Shown here piece after piece: positions 35,938 through 45,013 of a stretch of DNA of 64,000 bases. The translations under genes were made by a program, and so were the position numbers. Positions within the stretch are counted from its first letter, which is position 1; each line of letters begins with the position of its first letter. Source of the stretch: Rhizobium viscosum (GTDB lineage: Bacteria > Pseudomonadota > Alphaproteobacteria > Rhizobiales > Rhizobiaceae); NCBI RefSeq assembly GCF_014873945.1, contig NZ_JADBEC010000002.1, forward strand, positions 1,178,001 through 1,242,000. Direction: 5' to 3'. The notes beneath the pieces were generated by a model. The model searched no databases. It saw nothing but the letters and a program-made list of their open reading frames with translations, and had not been told where the DNA came from.

Positions 35938-36880
35938 ATCTGCTGGAGGACGGGGACACAGAAGGCGCTGGCTCTTCTCCGAAGCGTTTCTTTCCGACAA
36001 ATGTCACCCCTGCAATCATTTTTTCCCACTTGGCCGGCGGGATTTCGCCCGCCAATCCTCGATCGGCTTCTTTCGATGACGGCAGTTAGAGCGGCCGAAT
36101 TGGTGGTTACAATCTCGCCGTAAGCGTGGCTACCGTTGACCTGGACAATCCCGCCAAGACTGAGCGCTGGGACTTTTTCGCTATCGAGGAAATTGATGAC
36201 CTCATCATCAAGATGAGTGTTAGCCACGCACATTCTTCAAAAGTGAGGCATTCTACTACATCGTTGTGAAGCATGCAGCGGCAGACGCTCGGCATCGTTC
36301 GCTTTGAGTCAAGATCCGTGCGGCTTGGGCTTGTGCTTGAGCTCAGCGAGGCTGGAAAGCACTGGACGGTCCTCCGGCAACAGGACCGGCCGCGGTACCG
36401 GCCTGTTTTTGTAGGCTCTGGAAAGGGCCTCGCGGAGGAACTCGTTCTCCTCCGTCGTGCGTTCGAGAATGCGCTCAAGCTCGCGCACTCGTTCCTCCAG
36501 CTCCTTCACCTCAGAATTGCCGATGACCGGCTCGTCGGAATCCACCGTGTAGACCTCTATTGTCAGGGCTTCACTATACACCGCCATTGCCCGCAGAATC
36601 CAGGGATCCGGATTCTCCGAAATACAACGCAACCACCACAGGAGACCCACATAATAATCAGCGGCCGAGATCAAAACAGGGGATTCGAATGACGTCGGCC
36701 CGAAGATCGTTGTCTCGGGCCGCTGCCGACGATGGCGAAGCAGTATGTAGCTCAATCGGCCTTTCGCTTTAGGATGCCACTTTTGACTAACCAGTTCAGA
36801 TCTTGCCCTGCAACGCCCCGAAATCATAAAAGTTTGCTTACATTCTAGGTGGGGGCCGATTGCCGCTCATTGATCGGCCA
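35938..36880. other. Non-coding or degraded stretch at island edge
   Basis: Over 900 bases without an intact gene. It holds the IS3-like remnant near 36309-36587 and several short overlapping frames. No terminal inverted repeats or target duplications of an insertion sequence could be found by eye. It separates the GC-rich catabolic genes from the A+T-richer pair at 36881-39270. Confidence 0.5.
36309..36587 (-). pseudogene. Possible IS3-type transposase OrfA remnant
   Basis: The reading contains a heptad-rich stretch, KELEERVRELERILERTTEE followed by NEFLREALSRA. This resembles the leucine-zipper end of IS3/IS2-type OrfA proteins (RELERLLGRKT-x-E-x-EILREAL), then a Pro-rich tail (RPVPRPVLLPEDRPV). 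The N-terminal helix-turn-helix of OrfA and the OrfB integrase are missing. It is either a relic of an insertion sequence or an unrelated coiled-coil protein. Confidence 0.4.
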
Positions 36881-38065
36881 TCACTGCGGGCCGGCGAAGT
36901 ACTCAAAACTGGAGCCATCTGCCTTGAGTTTTTTTATTCTCTCACCGTCCCACACCAGAAACGATCCATCCGCTAGCGCAACGGCATCGGAGTCTTGATT
37001 TGACCACTCCCCCTCACTGTCAAAGTATTCTTCACCTATCTTCTCCAGCTTGCTGTTCTTGATGGACCAGAGTTTTATCTCGCCATGTCCGAGCGTGAGT
37101 AAGGTATTCTGCTGACTTGCGATCGCACGGAAGGCCATTCCCATGTGTCCGCCTTTCTTTTCGTCAATCCAATCCAGCAGACTCTTTTCGTTGATATCCC
37201 ATAGTTGTACGTGGCCAAAGTCGCCATCTATTGCAATGGAGTATGCATAGTCCTTTCCGAGGCATCCCACGTCCACAATCTTCCCGTCAAGATTTTCCTC
37301 ACTGTTTTCGCGAACACTAACTACTCGAGACCTCTCGGAATCGAAATTATCGTTATCTACAAATAGAATATTTCGCGTCATCGTGCCGATTATTGTATAA
37401 TTATTGCATACCGCAATAGCTGATACTTCATCTTCGTTTTGAACTTCTTCTGTTTTTCCAATATAGTCGTTAATTATAAACTTAATATATGGCGAACTTT
37501 TAAAACTAAATCTAAACACGGAGTTATACGTCCATGTCTCCTTTGCGATTTTATTAAGATTTTCGGTTCCTTCCTCAAGGTAGGGGTCCAGAGGGAGGAG
37601 AAACGAGTTTATTCCTACGCCCCACTTCTCGTACCCAATCCCCAGTTGCCGTCCATCTGTGGCGGCGTATGCGATCATACTTTGTTGCCCCGGAACAGGC
37701 TCTTTAGACTGCTTCTCTTCCTCACCCACACCAAAAAGCGTTCGAGCGCTTAAGATGCTCAACTGTTGGTCAAACAAGACAATTCTGCCATTTGTTTCTA
37801 CGAATAAAATTTTCCCGTCATGCAACGGGTGCAAAAGAGCCGACTTCCCCCGGAGCGATCTGTATTCTCCGCCAGTAACAACTTCCTTTGTGGGGTGTTC
37901 TGCGCCCGGCGTCCACAATTGGACGTGTCCGTCGTGTGTCGCAATATAGATCCTCCTGCCCTCGTCAAATGACAACATTGTCTCGGCGCGACTGGATACA
38001 ATAGACGTTAGACTGGCAGCCAGGAAGGAGACTGCTGCTGCAACCAACATACTTTGGCAACGCAT
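36881..38065 (-). CDS. Exported propeller-like protein of unknown function
   Basis: A 394-residue protein with a clear signal peptide (MLVAAAVSFLAASLTSIVSS, cleavage near RAE). The mature part is a series of short beta-strand repeats such as RIYIATHDGHVQLWTPG, DFGHVQLWDINEK and GHGEIKLWSIKNS. Their HVQLW/IKLW words are those of WD40 repeats, so a seven-bladed propeller in the periplasm or outside is likely. The gene is A+T-richer than its surroundings, suggesting acquisition by transfer. It lies two bases after the membrane-protein gene at 38068 and is surely cotranscribed with it. The function is unknown; a scaffold or sensor for the partner is a guess. Confidence 0.8.
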   Translation of the reverse strand: MRCQSMLVAAAVSFLAASLTSIVSSRAETMLSFDEGRRIYIATHDGHVQLWTPGAEHPTKEVVTGGEYRSLRGKSALLHPLHDGKILFVETNGRIVLFDQQLSILSARTLFGVGEEEKQSKEPVPGQQSMIAYAATDGRQLGIGYEKWGVGINSFLLPLDPYLEEGTENLNKIAKETWTYNSVFRFSFKSSPYIKFIINDYIGKTEEVQNEDEVSAIAVCNNYTIIGTMTRNILFVDNDNFDSERSRVVSVRENSEENLDGKIVDVGCLGKDYAYSIAIDGDFGHVQLWDINEKSLLDWIDEKKGGHMGMAFRAIASQQNTLLTLGHGEIKLWSIKNSKLEKIGEEYFDSEGEWSNQDSDAVALADGSFLVWDGERIKKLKADGSSFEYFAGPQ

Positions 38066-38067
38066 AA

Positions 38068-39270
38068 CTAATTCTCCTTTTTGAACTTTGCGCCAAAGAT
38101 CTGAAACAAACTTGAAACCGCGACCGGACCTTCGGCACTGTTGAACGTGGCCTTGAGTAGCCAGTTTAGTCCTGGTTCATCCGCTTGAAGACGCAACTGA
38201 ATTCTGATGGCAGCCACTTCTTTTGGGCCTATTTTGATGTAAGGCTGGATTTCATGGCTCTGGCGACCCTTCTTCCATTCCAAGTCGTGCGCAGAGACAT
38301 CTATCGGTTCGGTAACTTGTGGAATCCCGCCTTTGGTGCTGCCTATATCCAAGACATCATAGTCGACGCTGACAATAGTGAGTGGCCTGTCACCATTATT
38401 CTGAATATTCCAAATAAGGACTGGGTCGAGCAGCCCAATGCAGTTCACCAGCCAGTCCATGACGATCGCAAAGTCGGCCGGGTTCGATGCCTTTAGCTTC
38501 TCGAGTTCACTTCGTGTCGGTAGAATTTCGTTAAACGCAGAGGGGCCACCATGTATCATCAAGTTTTTGTAGCCGCTTACGGTCGATATTTGCTCGCCTG
38601 CGACAGATGATTTTGCCGCCAACATTCCCTTGAGCACGGGAAGAGCGTCGGCAATCGGTTTTTCACCTCTTACTCCTCGGCAGCTTGCCCTTTCTACAAC
38701 CGCCATCATCTTTCGATCATATTCGAAAGTCAGCGCTGGGGATTCTAAACCTTCACCATGAATCGACGTTTTGTACGCTTGCGCTCGTACAAACGTGGAG
38801 CGTGTAGGATCAACACCAATATACCCTATCGACAGTTCAGGGGGTACATCGGCATACGCCGGGTTCAAAAACATCGATTGACTTCGTTGCGGTCCGCCCC
38901 GCCACGGACCACAGTCCACTAGCCACCCGCACGCGTTCGGATAGACAGCCAGGAGAAGATAGGCCGCCAGCGCAGCTACTATTACGCAGATCCGCGCTGC
39001 CTTATTTTTGGAGCCAGCCACGCGCAGCAGCACGATACCAACGGCTGAGAATACGATCGCATAGAGTGCTCCAATCTGGAGAGGCGCCTTGGAATAGAGG
39101 GCGGTTAATGCTTGCCACTGAGCAGCAGCAGCAATCACAGCACCAGCTATTGTGGAGAATGCAACGAGTGGGAATATTGCACGAGTGATCGCACTTTGGG
39201 CAGGGTCGGTAGCGCTTGGCTGTTCGACATCCCTAAATCTCGTCGATTTCTTCACTTGCTCCCCCGCCAT
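38068..39270 (-). CDS. Membrane protein with large extracytoplasmic domain, unknown function
   Basis: A 400-residue protein. The first 110 residues carry three hydrophobic helices: IFPLVAFSTIAGAVIAAAA, IGALYAIVFSAVGIVLL and ICVIVAALAAYLLLAV. The remaining about 290 residues are polar with a beta-rich tail (LVNCIGLLDPVLIWNIQNNG, SVDYDVLDIG) and probably sit outside the membrane. ATG 39270 is the likely start; an in-frame TTG at 39276 is possible. Its gene precedes that of the exported propeller protein by two bases. No family is recognised. Confidence 0.78.
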   Translation of the reverse strand: MAGEQVKKSTRFRDVEQPSATDPAQSAITRAIFPLVAFSTIAGAVIAAAAQWQALTALYSKAPLQIGALYAIVFSAVGIVLLRVAGSKNKAARICVIVAALAAYLLLAVYPNACGWLVDCGPWRGGPQRSQSMFLNPAYADVPPELSIGYIGVDPTRSTFVRAQAYKTSIHGEGLESPALTFEYDRKMMAVVERASCRGVRGEKPIADALPVLKGMLAAKSSVAGEQISTVSGYKNLMIHGGPSAFNEILPTRSELEKLKASNPADFAIVMDWLVNCIGLLDPVLIWNIQNNGDRPLTIVSVDYDVLDIGSTKGGIPQVTEPIDVSAHDLEWKKGRQSHEIQPYIKIGPKEVAAIRIQLRLQADEPGLNWLLKATFNSAEGPVAVSSLFQIFGAKFKKEN

Positions 39271-40217
39271 TACCAAAAGAAAGGCGCTTACAGGTTACAC
39301 TTAAGTAAAGTAAAAATCGACTATGATTGCGATTCCACCTCAGAAGATTTGCAGTTTCAGCAAGTCATAACTATATGCTAACGGCAATTGTTGATTACAT
39401 ATGAGATGAGCGTCCACGATTAATCTGTCGGACCATCTGTTCATTCGTGAAGTCTTCGAGCTTTAATCGCCGCCCATGACTGTTGCTCCCACTGCGGACG
39501 AACCCCACGACACAGAACACTCCAAGTGGGGCAATGCTCGACCGAGGTGCGGACCATTGGGTTGGCAGGTTCGTCTGGTTCGGGATCGGGTGAAGGCTCG
39601 TCGCCGGGCACACGGTCGGGATCCTGCGGCGGCGTATCGATGGGTGGCGCTGGCGGCGGGATGATGGGTTCGTTGGCACAGACAATGGGTTCCTCCCTGA
39701 CTTCGAAAACGTGGGAAATCATCCCAAGTTCCGTGGACGCGCCATCCCTTCGACACCATCTGCTGGGGATGCCCAAGACCAAGACGAAAACCCAGGAAAG
39801 CGATGATCCCGAGCTGATCAGGGAGTGGCCGCTGTCTGCTGTGACGACGCATGGATCTGGTGTCAGGGTGGAAGGAATCCTGAAGGAAATCCGCTCCCAT
39901 CTCCGGTCCGGAAGTCGCTGGATATGAGGCAGGGGCTCGACTTCGAAGACAGCGTTCAGAGCGATGGTATTAGCCATTTGCAGTGCACTCGGCGACGGCT
40001 ACTCATTGTTCCATATGCGCCCGCAGGATATATTCAGTTCCGCAGATAGCTCTTCCACCCGCTGTCAGAGATGCAATAGCGCCCACAACACGGTCCCATG
40101 CAATATGCTCACGATCTGCTGGAGCACTCTCCGCTAACCGTTGGCGCCATTTCTGATCCTGTCCCGCCTAGCGGGTCTTCGGCACCAGATAAAGGCCGGG
40201 AAAACATCCGACCTAGA
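39271..40217. other. Long stretch with only weak coding candidates
   Basis: About 950 bases between the membrane-protein gene and the DUF2971 gene. Overlapping frames cover 39441-39977 on both strands; the proline-rich minus frame is listed separately at low confidence. The part 39978-40217 shows nothing. The first 100 bases are A+T-rich and may hold the promoter of the pair at 36881-39270. Confidence 0.4.
39441..39977 (-). CDS. Hypothetical proline-rich protein (uncertain)
   Basis: An open frame of 178 codons. The N-terminal half (MANTIALNAVFEVEPLPHIQ, RRWERISFRIP) looks protein-like. A later segment is very rich in Pro and acidic residues (PPPAPPIDTPPQDPDRVPGD). Another minus frame and a plus frame overlap it, and the C-terminal part is less convincing, so a frameshift is possible. 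No family is recognised. Confidence 0.3.
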   Translation of the reverse strand: MANTIALNAVFEVEPLPHIQRLPDRRWERISFRIPSTLTPDPCVVTADSGHSLISSGSSLSWVFVLVLGIPSRWCRRDGASTELGMISHVFEVREEPIVCANEPIIPPPAPPIDTPPQDPDRVPGDEPSPDPEPDEPANPMVRTSVEHCPTWSVLCRGVRPQWEQQSWAAIKARRLHE

Positions 40218-40931
40218 TCATTTGGTTTTTTTGATTCTGGTCGTCTTCTTCTTCGGCTCGAAGGCGATTGCGTAGGTATCCACTTCCATCTTTCGGACGG
40301 GGATTTTGAGCGGGTGGAGCTCCGCTCGTATTATACCCTCATGCTCGTCTGATATGCGCGATCCTAAATATACGGACGTGACAGCCGTCCGTAACTCGTA
40401 GGGGGCCGCTCCGATCGTCGGCCGGATTAATCTCCATTCCCTTTCGCTGGCCCATCTGACCGATTTGCATGAGAGGATCATCTTGGCACGGTTCTCGGCC
40501 GTCTCTCGATCTCGGTACAGCATCGGCGCTTTCTCGCCGTAGGTCATGCGAACGAGTTCGTTCTCATTGCCCAGATTGTCGAGCAGCCGCTTCACATTGT
40601 ACTCGACACAAATCCCGGAGAAGTTTTTAGCATAGTGAGCCCACATTGGTTCATGATCCATCGTCTCGGAGAACGAAGCGATACCCAGAGAATCGATGAC
40701 TTGTCGCACTTCGGCGACGGTTCGATCGCGGCGGACGCTGCCCTTTAGGAGCGCGGATTCTCGATGGCTGCCCTCCATGGGATCATTCATGGATTTGTAG
40801 CCTGGGCAATAGACATGACCCTGGACTATCGCGTCTAGCTCTTGCCGGAACTTCTCTGGCTCGTCCCCAACGAGCGATCGATATCGATAAAGTTGACGCG
40901 GCCGTGCATAAGCTTTGATTATTGCGACCAT
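40218..40931 (-). CDS. DUF2971-domain protein
   Basis: A 237-residue protein of the DUF2971 family. Typical elements are LYRYRSL near the start, GHVYCPGYKSMNDPMEG, IASFSETMDHEPMWAHYAKN, GICVEYN and SVRWASEREWRLI. Their biochemical role is unknown; such genes are scattered in mobile and defence-rich regions of bacterial genomes. It lies downstream of the DUF4062 gene on the same strand, 324 bases away. The C-terminus is very basic (EPKKKTTRIKKTK). Confidence 0.85.
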   Translation of the reverse strand: MVAIIKAYARPRQLYRYRSLVGDEPEKFRQELDAIVQGHVYCPGYKSMNDPMEGSHRESALLKGSVRRDRTVAEVRQVIDSLGIASFSETMDHEPMWAHYAKNFSGICVEYNVKRLLDNLGNENELVRMTYGEKAPMLYRDRETAENRAKMILSCKSVRWASEREWRLIRPTIGAAPYELRTAVTSVYLGSRISDEHEGIIRAELHPLKIPVRKMEVDTYAIAFEPKKKTTRIKKTK

Positions 40932-41255
40932 CGGTTCTCCCGCAAAACTGCTGCTTACATACGACTAGGACCGGTACTTCTGCAACGCCTCCACCGTAAA
41001 CTTAAGCGGCACGATCAAATCCTTTGACAGTCCGCGATAGGAGAAGACAACTGGCGCAATAAAGAAGTGTTGCGTCTGCAGCGTGATCTGGACAATGAAA
41101 TCCTCAAGGCGACGCTCAACGATAGATATATCGGAACAGCAAGCTGATTGGCGGGCCGGATTAAAGGCTATTGCCGAGGAACTGCGACACCGACGGATCG
41201 GCCTGCACAATCTCGGGGAATACATCCGATCAGGAGCTTGGCGGAACAAAGATAA
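40932..41255. other. Spacer between DUF4062 and DUF2971 genes
   Basis: 324 bases. A 94-codon minus frame starting with TTG at 41249 ends in a plausible stretch (HFFIAPVVFSYRGLSKDLIV). A 54-codon plus frame (41095-41259) is also plausible in its second half (EELRHRRIGLHNLGEYIRSG). They overlap head-on, so at most one is real. I cannot choose. Confidence 0.4.
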
Positions 41256-42356
41256 CTAGAAGGGGATGTCCTTCTCGATGTCGGGATTGTAGGCAGGAAT
41301 AGTGTTCACTGATATCTCGCCTTCAATTACGCTAAAAGAAGCTGCTTTATCGACGATGTGGTGCCTCCTGGCGACGCGTTGCGCGGCTTCGGTGAACGCA
41401 CGCTGGCCATCTGTAGTGGAAACCATCAGCCCAGCTTCGGTGTAATAGGCGATCAACCTATCCAAAGTTCCCCGGGAGATCGTGAAAAGGTTCGTCGTGT
41501 CCGCCCACGACAGTTCTCCTGCAATGGAGGATCCGATAGCAACGCAGGACTTTTCGTGTTCGATATGCCAGTAGTATTCCCCGTTCCAATCACCCGTCTG
41601 GACCACGAGGTTTGAGAAGAACAAAGGAAAGAAGGATATCCACGATCCTTGAATTTTTGCCGAGCTCCCCTCCCGCGTCTCACCGGACCGGTACTTCAAT
41701 GTCAGCGGGATCAGGTTCAACACCGTCATGTCGCTGATCGCAGGGATCTGGGGCAGGGGAATATCCACGGCTAGATTGCCCAGAGCCTCCTTGAATTTTT
41801 CGTTTTCCTTTCGGACCTCATTGAGCTCTTCGAGGGCGGTGAAGCTTGCAATGGTGTCACCACGGACCCATCCCGTCCTGGGCTTTGCTCTCTTTGCGTG
41901 ATCGAGAGCTTCCCTGACTGCCAGCTTCAGGTCACCAAGCGTCTCCCAATCTTTTCGAATGCGCTTGTGCTGAGCCTCTCCGATGAACTCTTTGAGCTTC
42001 TTTCGGCCCGCATCCGTCTGCTCGGTCTTTCCGGATGCGATGTTTTCGGGCTTGCCGTGGATCATCACCAGGACAGGAACTTCCTTCTCGACTGCATACC
42101 GAAATTCTTGATGGGTGAAGCTCAGGCCGACATCATCAATGGTTCCGTACCGGCCGCCGATAATAAGCACGTAGTAGTCGCTCTGCTCAATAAGCGGCTT
42201 GATGAAAGCCATCTGCGTTTCGTCGGTCGCTGGGAACGACTCCATCTGCACCGGGAAATCGCCCATAGAAATTACGGCGTCCTGGACCGCTCGGCGCTCT
42301 TCTTGGAGATCTGTGAAGGTGCTGCTGATGAAAATTTGGTAGCGCTTGTCAGTCAT
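41256..42356 (-). CDS. DUF4062-domain protein
   Basis: A 366-residue protein. Its N-terminal about 90 residues are the DUF4062 domain (YQIFISSTFTDLQEERRAVQ, DYYVLIIGGRYGT, SFTHQEFRYAV). This fold is often found at the N-terminus of STAND/NTPase and other multi-domain proteins linked to conflict systems. The middle has a charged helical linker (ELNEVRKENEKFKEALGNL). The C-terminal about 160 residues are not recognised and include a winged-helix-like end. ATG 42356 is preferred over an in-frame GTG at 42386. A role in defence or signalling is suggested by domain type only. Confidence 0.85.
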   Translation of the reverse strand: MTDKRYQIFISSTFTDLQEERRAVQDAVISMGDFPVQMESFPATDETQMAFIKPLIEQSDYYVLIIGGRYGTIDDVGLSFTHQEFRYAVEKEVPVLVMIHGKPENIASGKTEQTDAGRKKLKEFIGEAQHKRIRKDWETLGDLKLAVREALDHAKRAKPRTGWVRGDTIASFTALEELNEVRKENEKFKEALGNLAVDIPLPQIPAISDMTVLNLIPLTLKYRSGETREGSSAKIQGSWISFFPLFFSNLVVQTGDWNGEYYWHIEHEKSCVAIGSSIAGELSWADTTNLFTISRGTLDRLIAYYTEAGLMVSTTDGQRAFTEAAQRVARRHHIVDKAASFSVIEGEISVNTIPAYNPDIEKDIPF

Positions 42357-42990
42357 GGAATTACTCGGTGAGTCCTGTGCGCACACGATAGTTGTCCATG
42401 TGGAAAAGTCTACAATCGCGTTTCAGGACGAAGGCTACTATTCTGCTGCCTCGAATCCCCCGCGAAATGCTTATTTTCTTGGAAAAAACGCCGAAATATT
42501 GCCATCGGATGGCAAGTGGAGGGTCCCGAGACTGCAACCTGGAAGTAGAAGTAGCTGCTGTCGATCTGTCGGCTAAACGAATCCCACTGTTCAATCCTCC
42601 AACCGCAAAGCGGAACGTGAATCGGCGATCGTTCGAATGTGATCGAATCCTTTTCCGTGACCTTAAATGCTGTACCGGTACTGACAGTTCTGCGGTGGCG
42701 AGCAGGCGACTCCTGGTCAAATCGGATACGCAGTTCCCCCAGGACGCCACAGACTGTCGGTTTGGCAATACACACTGCACTCAAGGGGGTGAGCCGGACA
42801 CGGAGGCGCTGATCCGGCACGAGGAACATCATCGATGATTCATCAGAGGCGCCGTCAGTGGACATCAGGAACGCCGATCAATGTGCACTTCCTGTGTAAA
42901 TGGATGTTCTACCCGCTCCAGTCTTAGCGTCCTCCTTGTCACTGTTCCTCGCCGCCTCCCCAAAGACAACGAATGAAGACAGGAAATCCG
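42357..42990. other. Spacer with one uncertain ORF
   Basis: 634 bases between the DUF4062 gene and the divergent exported-protein gene. Two long frames overlap on opposite strands. The minus one (42410-42865) is listed at low confidence. 42866-42990 must carry the promoter of the exported-protein gene. Confidence 0.4.
42410..42865 (-). CDS. Hypothetical protein (uncertain)
   Basis: An open frame of 151 codons upstream of, and codirectional with, the DUF4062 gene. Stretches such as MMFLVPDQRLRVRLTPLSAV, DSITFERSPIHVPLCGWRIE and SSYFYFQVAVSG have an alternating beta-like pattern and look more protein-like than the opposite frame. No family is recognised and no strong ribosome site is seen. Confidence 0.35.
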   Translation of the reverse strand: MSTDGASDESSMMFLVPDQRLRVRLTPLSAVCIAKPTVCGVLGELRIRFDQESPARHRRTVSTGTAFKVTEKDSITFERSPIHVPLCGWRIEQWDSFSRQIDSSYFYFQVAVSGPSTCHPMAIFRRFFQENKHFAGDSRQQNSSLRPETRL

Positions 42991-43611
42991 ATGCCAAAGC
43001 TATTTGTCGCGATCGTATCCCTTCTCACCCTCTGGACCGTCCCCGCTGAGAAATCATCCGCGGCAATGTGGCTTGTAAGGGGGCCGGGCAATACCAGCAT
43101 GGCTGCCGATCCCGCCTGCAAAGCACGCGACACCAAGCCCGACCCATCTGATGACCGCCACCTGTGGATTGATTGCTCGATCGGCGAAAAGCATGTCACG
43201 CTTTTGATCGCCACGGTAGCGCCCTTCGTCGCGAAGGACTTTACCTTCGCAAATGCCGGCCCGATGTTTGCCAAGATTACGGCCGGGACAGAATGGTCGG
43301 CCTTCAAGGACAAGGTCGAGTTCATCGGCGGTACGTCTTTCCCAGGTTTCGAGCCTTTCGCTCAAATGAGATTGATTGGTCGGTTATGTGATGCCGGGGA
43401 GCAATGCGCGAGCGCGCAAGAGAGAATCGTTGCGCTCAAGATGCTTGGAACTTCCTCAGTGACGGTTTCCTTGATCGTGATGGGTGACGTCGAGCAAAAG
43501 GACTACATTGTGCATGGAAAGCCCGCTGCAACTTATCGGTATTTCCCCGACCCCATCGGCACCATGGTTGACACATTTAACTTTGCGACGATTCAAAACC
43601 CGCCGTACTAG
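42991..43611 (+). CDS. Small exported protein of unknown function
   Basis: A 206-residue protein with a signal peptide (MPKLFVAIVSLLTLWTVPAE, cleavage near SSA). The mature part has two early cysteines (DPACKAR, WIDCSIG) and another pair (RLCDAGEQCASA), which could form disulfides in the periplasm. ATG 42991 follows ACAGGAAATCC and gives a normal signal peptide; ATG 42973 would add six residues. It converges with the secretion operon at 43703. No family is recognised. Confidence 0.75.
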   Translation: MPKLFVAIVSLLTLWTVPAEKSSAAMWLVRGPGNTSMAADPACKARDTKPDPSDDRHLWIDCSIGEKHVTLLIATVAPFVAKDFTFANAGPMFAKITAGTEWSAFKDKVEFIGGTSFPGFEPFAQMRLIGRLCDAGEQCASAQERIVALKMLGTSSVTVSLIVMGDVEQKDYIVHGKPAATYRYFPDPIGTMVDTFNFATIQNPPY

Positions 43612-43702
43612 ACGCAGCGCCCCGGAGCACCGCACTCGAATCCTGTTCGGCAAGATGCCGTGCATGCGGTGTTCTGAGAACCCAGGTTACGGCAAGCCAG
43701 TT

Positions 43703-45013
43703 TCATTCCTCTCTAAATGCCCGAACGACCTGATCGGCCAGAGGCTTCGTAAGATAAGCGAGTGCGGTCCTCTCGCCAGTCTGAACGAACGCTTCGACTG
43801 GCATGCCGGCCACAGGCGTCAGATTATCAAGACGCGCCCATTCAGCGACGGGAATGGAAACTCTGAGGCGATAATAACCTTGGCCGGTCCGTTGATCGAC
43901 AATCAAGTCTGCTGCAATCTTGGTCACTCGGCCGTTTAATTCCGGAGTGGTTCGCTGGCTGAACGCGGAAAAGCGGAGTGTCACATCCTGCCCAACTGCA
44001 ACCTGATCAATGTCCTGAGGCGCAAGCCGAAGCTCCGGCGTCAGGGCATCGTTGATGGGCACGATCTGCATGATCGCTTCGCCTGGTGTCATGACGGCGC
44101 CCGGCGCATGAACGGCTAGTTCGTGGACTATTCCAGCCTGTGGCGATCGAATATCGATATGCCGCAACTCATCCTCGGCTGCAATGAGCCGCTCGGAATA
44201 TTCTCCAATCTCGCTTTCCGCCTGGCGCAGTTGGTCCGATACCTCAGTTCTTTGGTCATCATCAACCTGAATGATCTGCAGCTCGGTTTCGGCTATTCTT
44301 CCCTTTGTCTGCGCCTCGGACGCAACGAGATTTCCAAGCTCTCCGGAGAGGTCGGCAGCTTCTCGCTGCAACGCATAGACACGGGTCGCCGGTATGATCC
44401 CCTGATCGAGCAGCGGCTGCAAGCTCGCGAGTTCCTTGTTGATGATGGAGATCGCCGCCTGTTTGCCTTGCTGCTGCGCGGTCAGCCCCTCCGCCTCCTT
44501 CGAGAGTTGACGAACGCGTTCGGCGAGCTGCGCCTTACGTCCCCTCGCCGATGACCGTCGATCATTGAACAGGCGCTGTTCGCCATCGAGCGTCGCATCA
44601 ATCTCCGAATCTTCATACTGTGCGAGGAGCGTCTCTGGGAAGGAAATGGCCTCTCTTCCGTCCCGTTCGGCCGTCAGGCGCGCCGTTCGCGCGGCCAGCT
44701 CTTTCAGCCGCTTCGAGACGATCGCCAGACTGGCACGCGTCTGCGTGTCATCGAGATGTACGAGTATCTGGCCGGCTTCGACGAGGTCGCCATTTTTGAC
44801 GAATACCTCACCAACAGTACCACCCTTCTGATGCTGAACGGGCTTCACGTAGCTGTCGACCACTAGCGTCCCGGCGGCGATGACGGCCCCCTGGAGCCGG
44901 ATGGTCGCTGCAAGGCCGCCAAGGACTCCGACCAACAGGACGATCGCTGCGAGAGCAAATAGCGTCAGATGGCGGATGGCTCGTTCTGCCAATGGTGCCT
45001 GGCTGGATTTCAT
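43703..45013 (-). CDS. prsE: Type I secretion periplasmic adaptor (HlyD/PrsE-like)
   Basis: A 436-residue membrane-fusion protein. One N-terminal membrane segment (FALAAIVLLVGVLGGLAATI) is followed by a lipoyl-like half (VKPVQHQKGGTVGEVFVKNG), a long coiled coil of about 190 residues, and the returning beta domain (DIRSPQAGIVHELAVHAPG). It bridges the inner-membrane ABC exporter and an outer-membrane TolC-like channel, whose gene is not in this window. It overlaps the ATPase gene by four bases. In rhizobia PrsD/PrsE export RTX proteins and glycanases; here the dedicated cargo is the upstream RTX protein. Confidence 0.93.
   Translation of the reverse strand: MKSSQAPLAERAIRHLTLFALAAIVLLVGVLGGLAATIRLQGAVIAAGTLVVDSYVKPVQHQKGGTVGEVFVKNGDLVEAGQILVHLDDTQTRASLAIVSKRLKELAARTARLTAERDGREAISFPETLLAQYEDSEIDATLDGEQRLFNDRRSSARGRKAQLAERVRQLSKEAEGLTAQQQGKQAAISIINKELASLQPLLDQGIIPATRVYALQREAADLSGELGNLVASEAQTKGRIAETELQIIQVDDDQRTEVSDQLRQAESEIGEYSERLIAAEDELRHIDIRSPQAGIVHELAVHAPGAVMTPGEAIMQIVPINDALTPELRLAPQDIDQVAVGQDVTLRFSAFSQRTTPELNGRVTKIAADLIVDQRTGQGYYRLRVSIPVAEWARLDNLTPVAGMPVEAFVQTGERTALAYLTKPLADQVVRAFREE

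Noticed and set aside
39526..39927. Gly/Ser-rich plus-strand frame
   Set aside because: It is the mirror of the Pro-rich minus frame; low-complexity composition explains it.
40965..41259. Small gene in the spacer (minus 94 codons or plus 54 codons)
   Set aside because: The two candidates overlap head-on, each looks plausible only in part, and neither has a good ribosome site.
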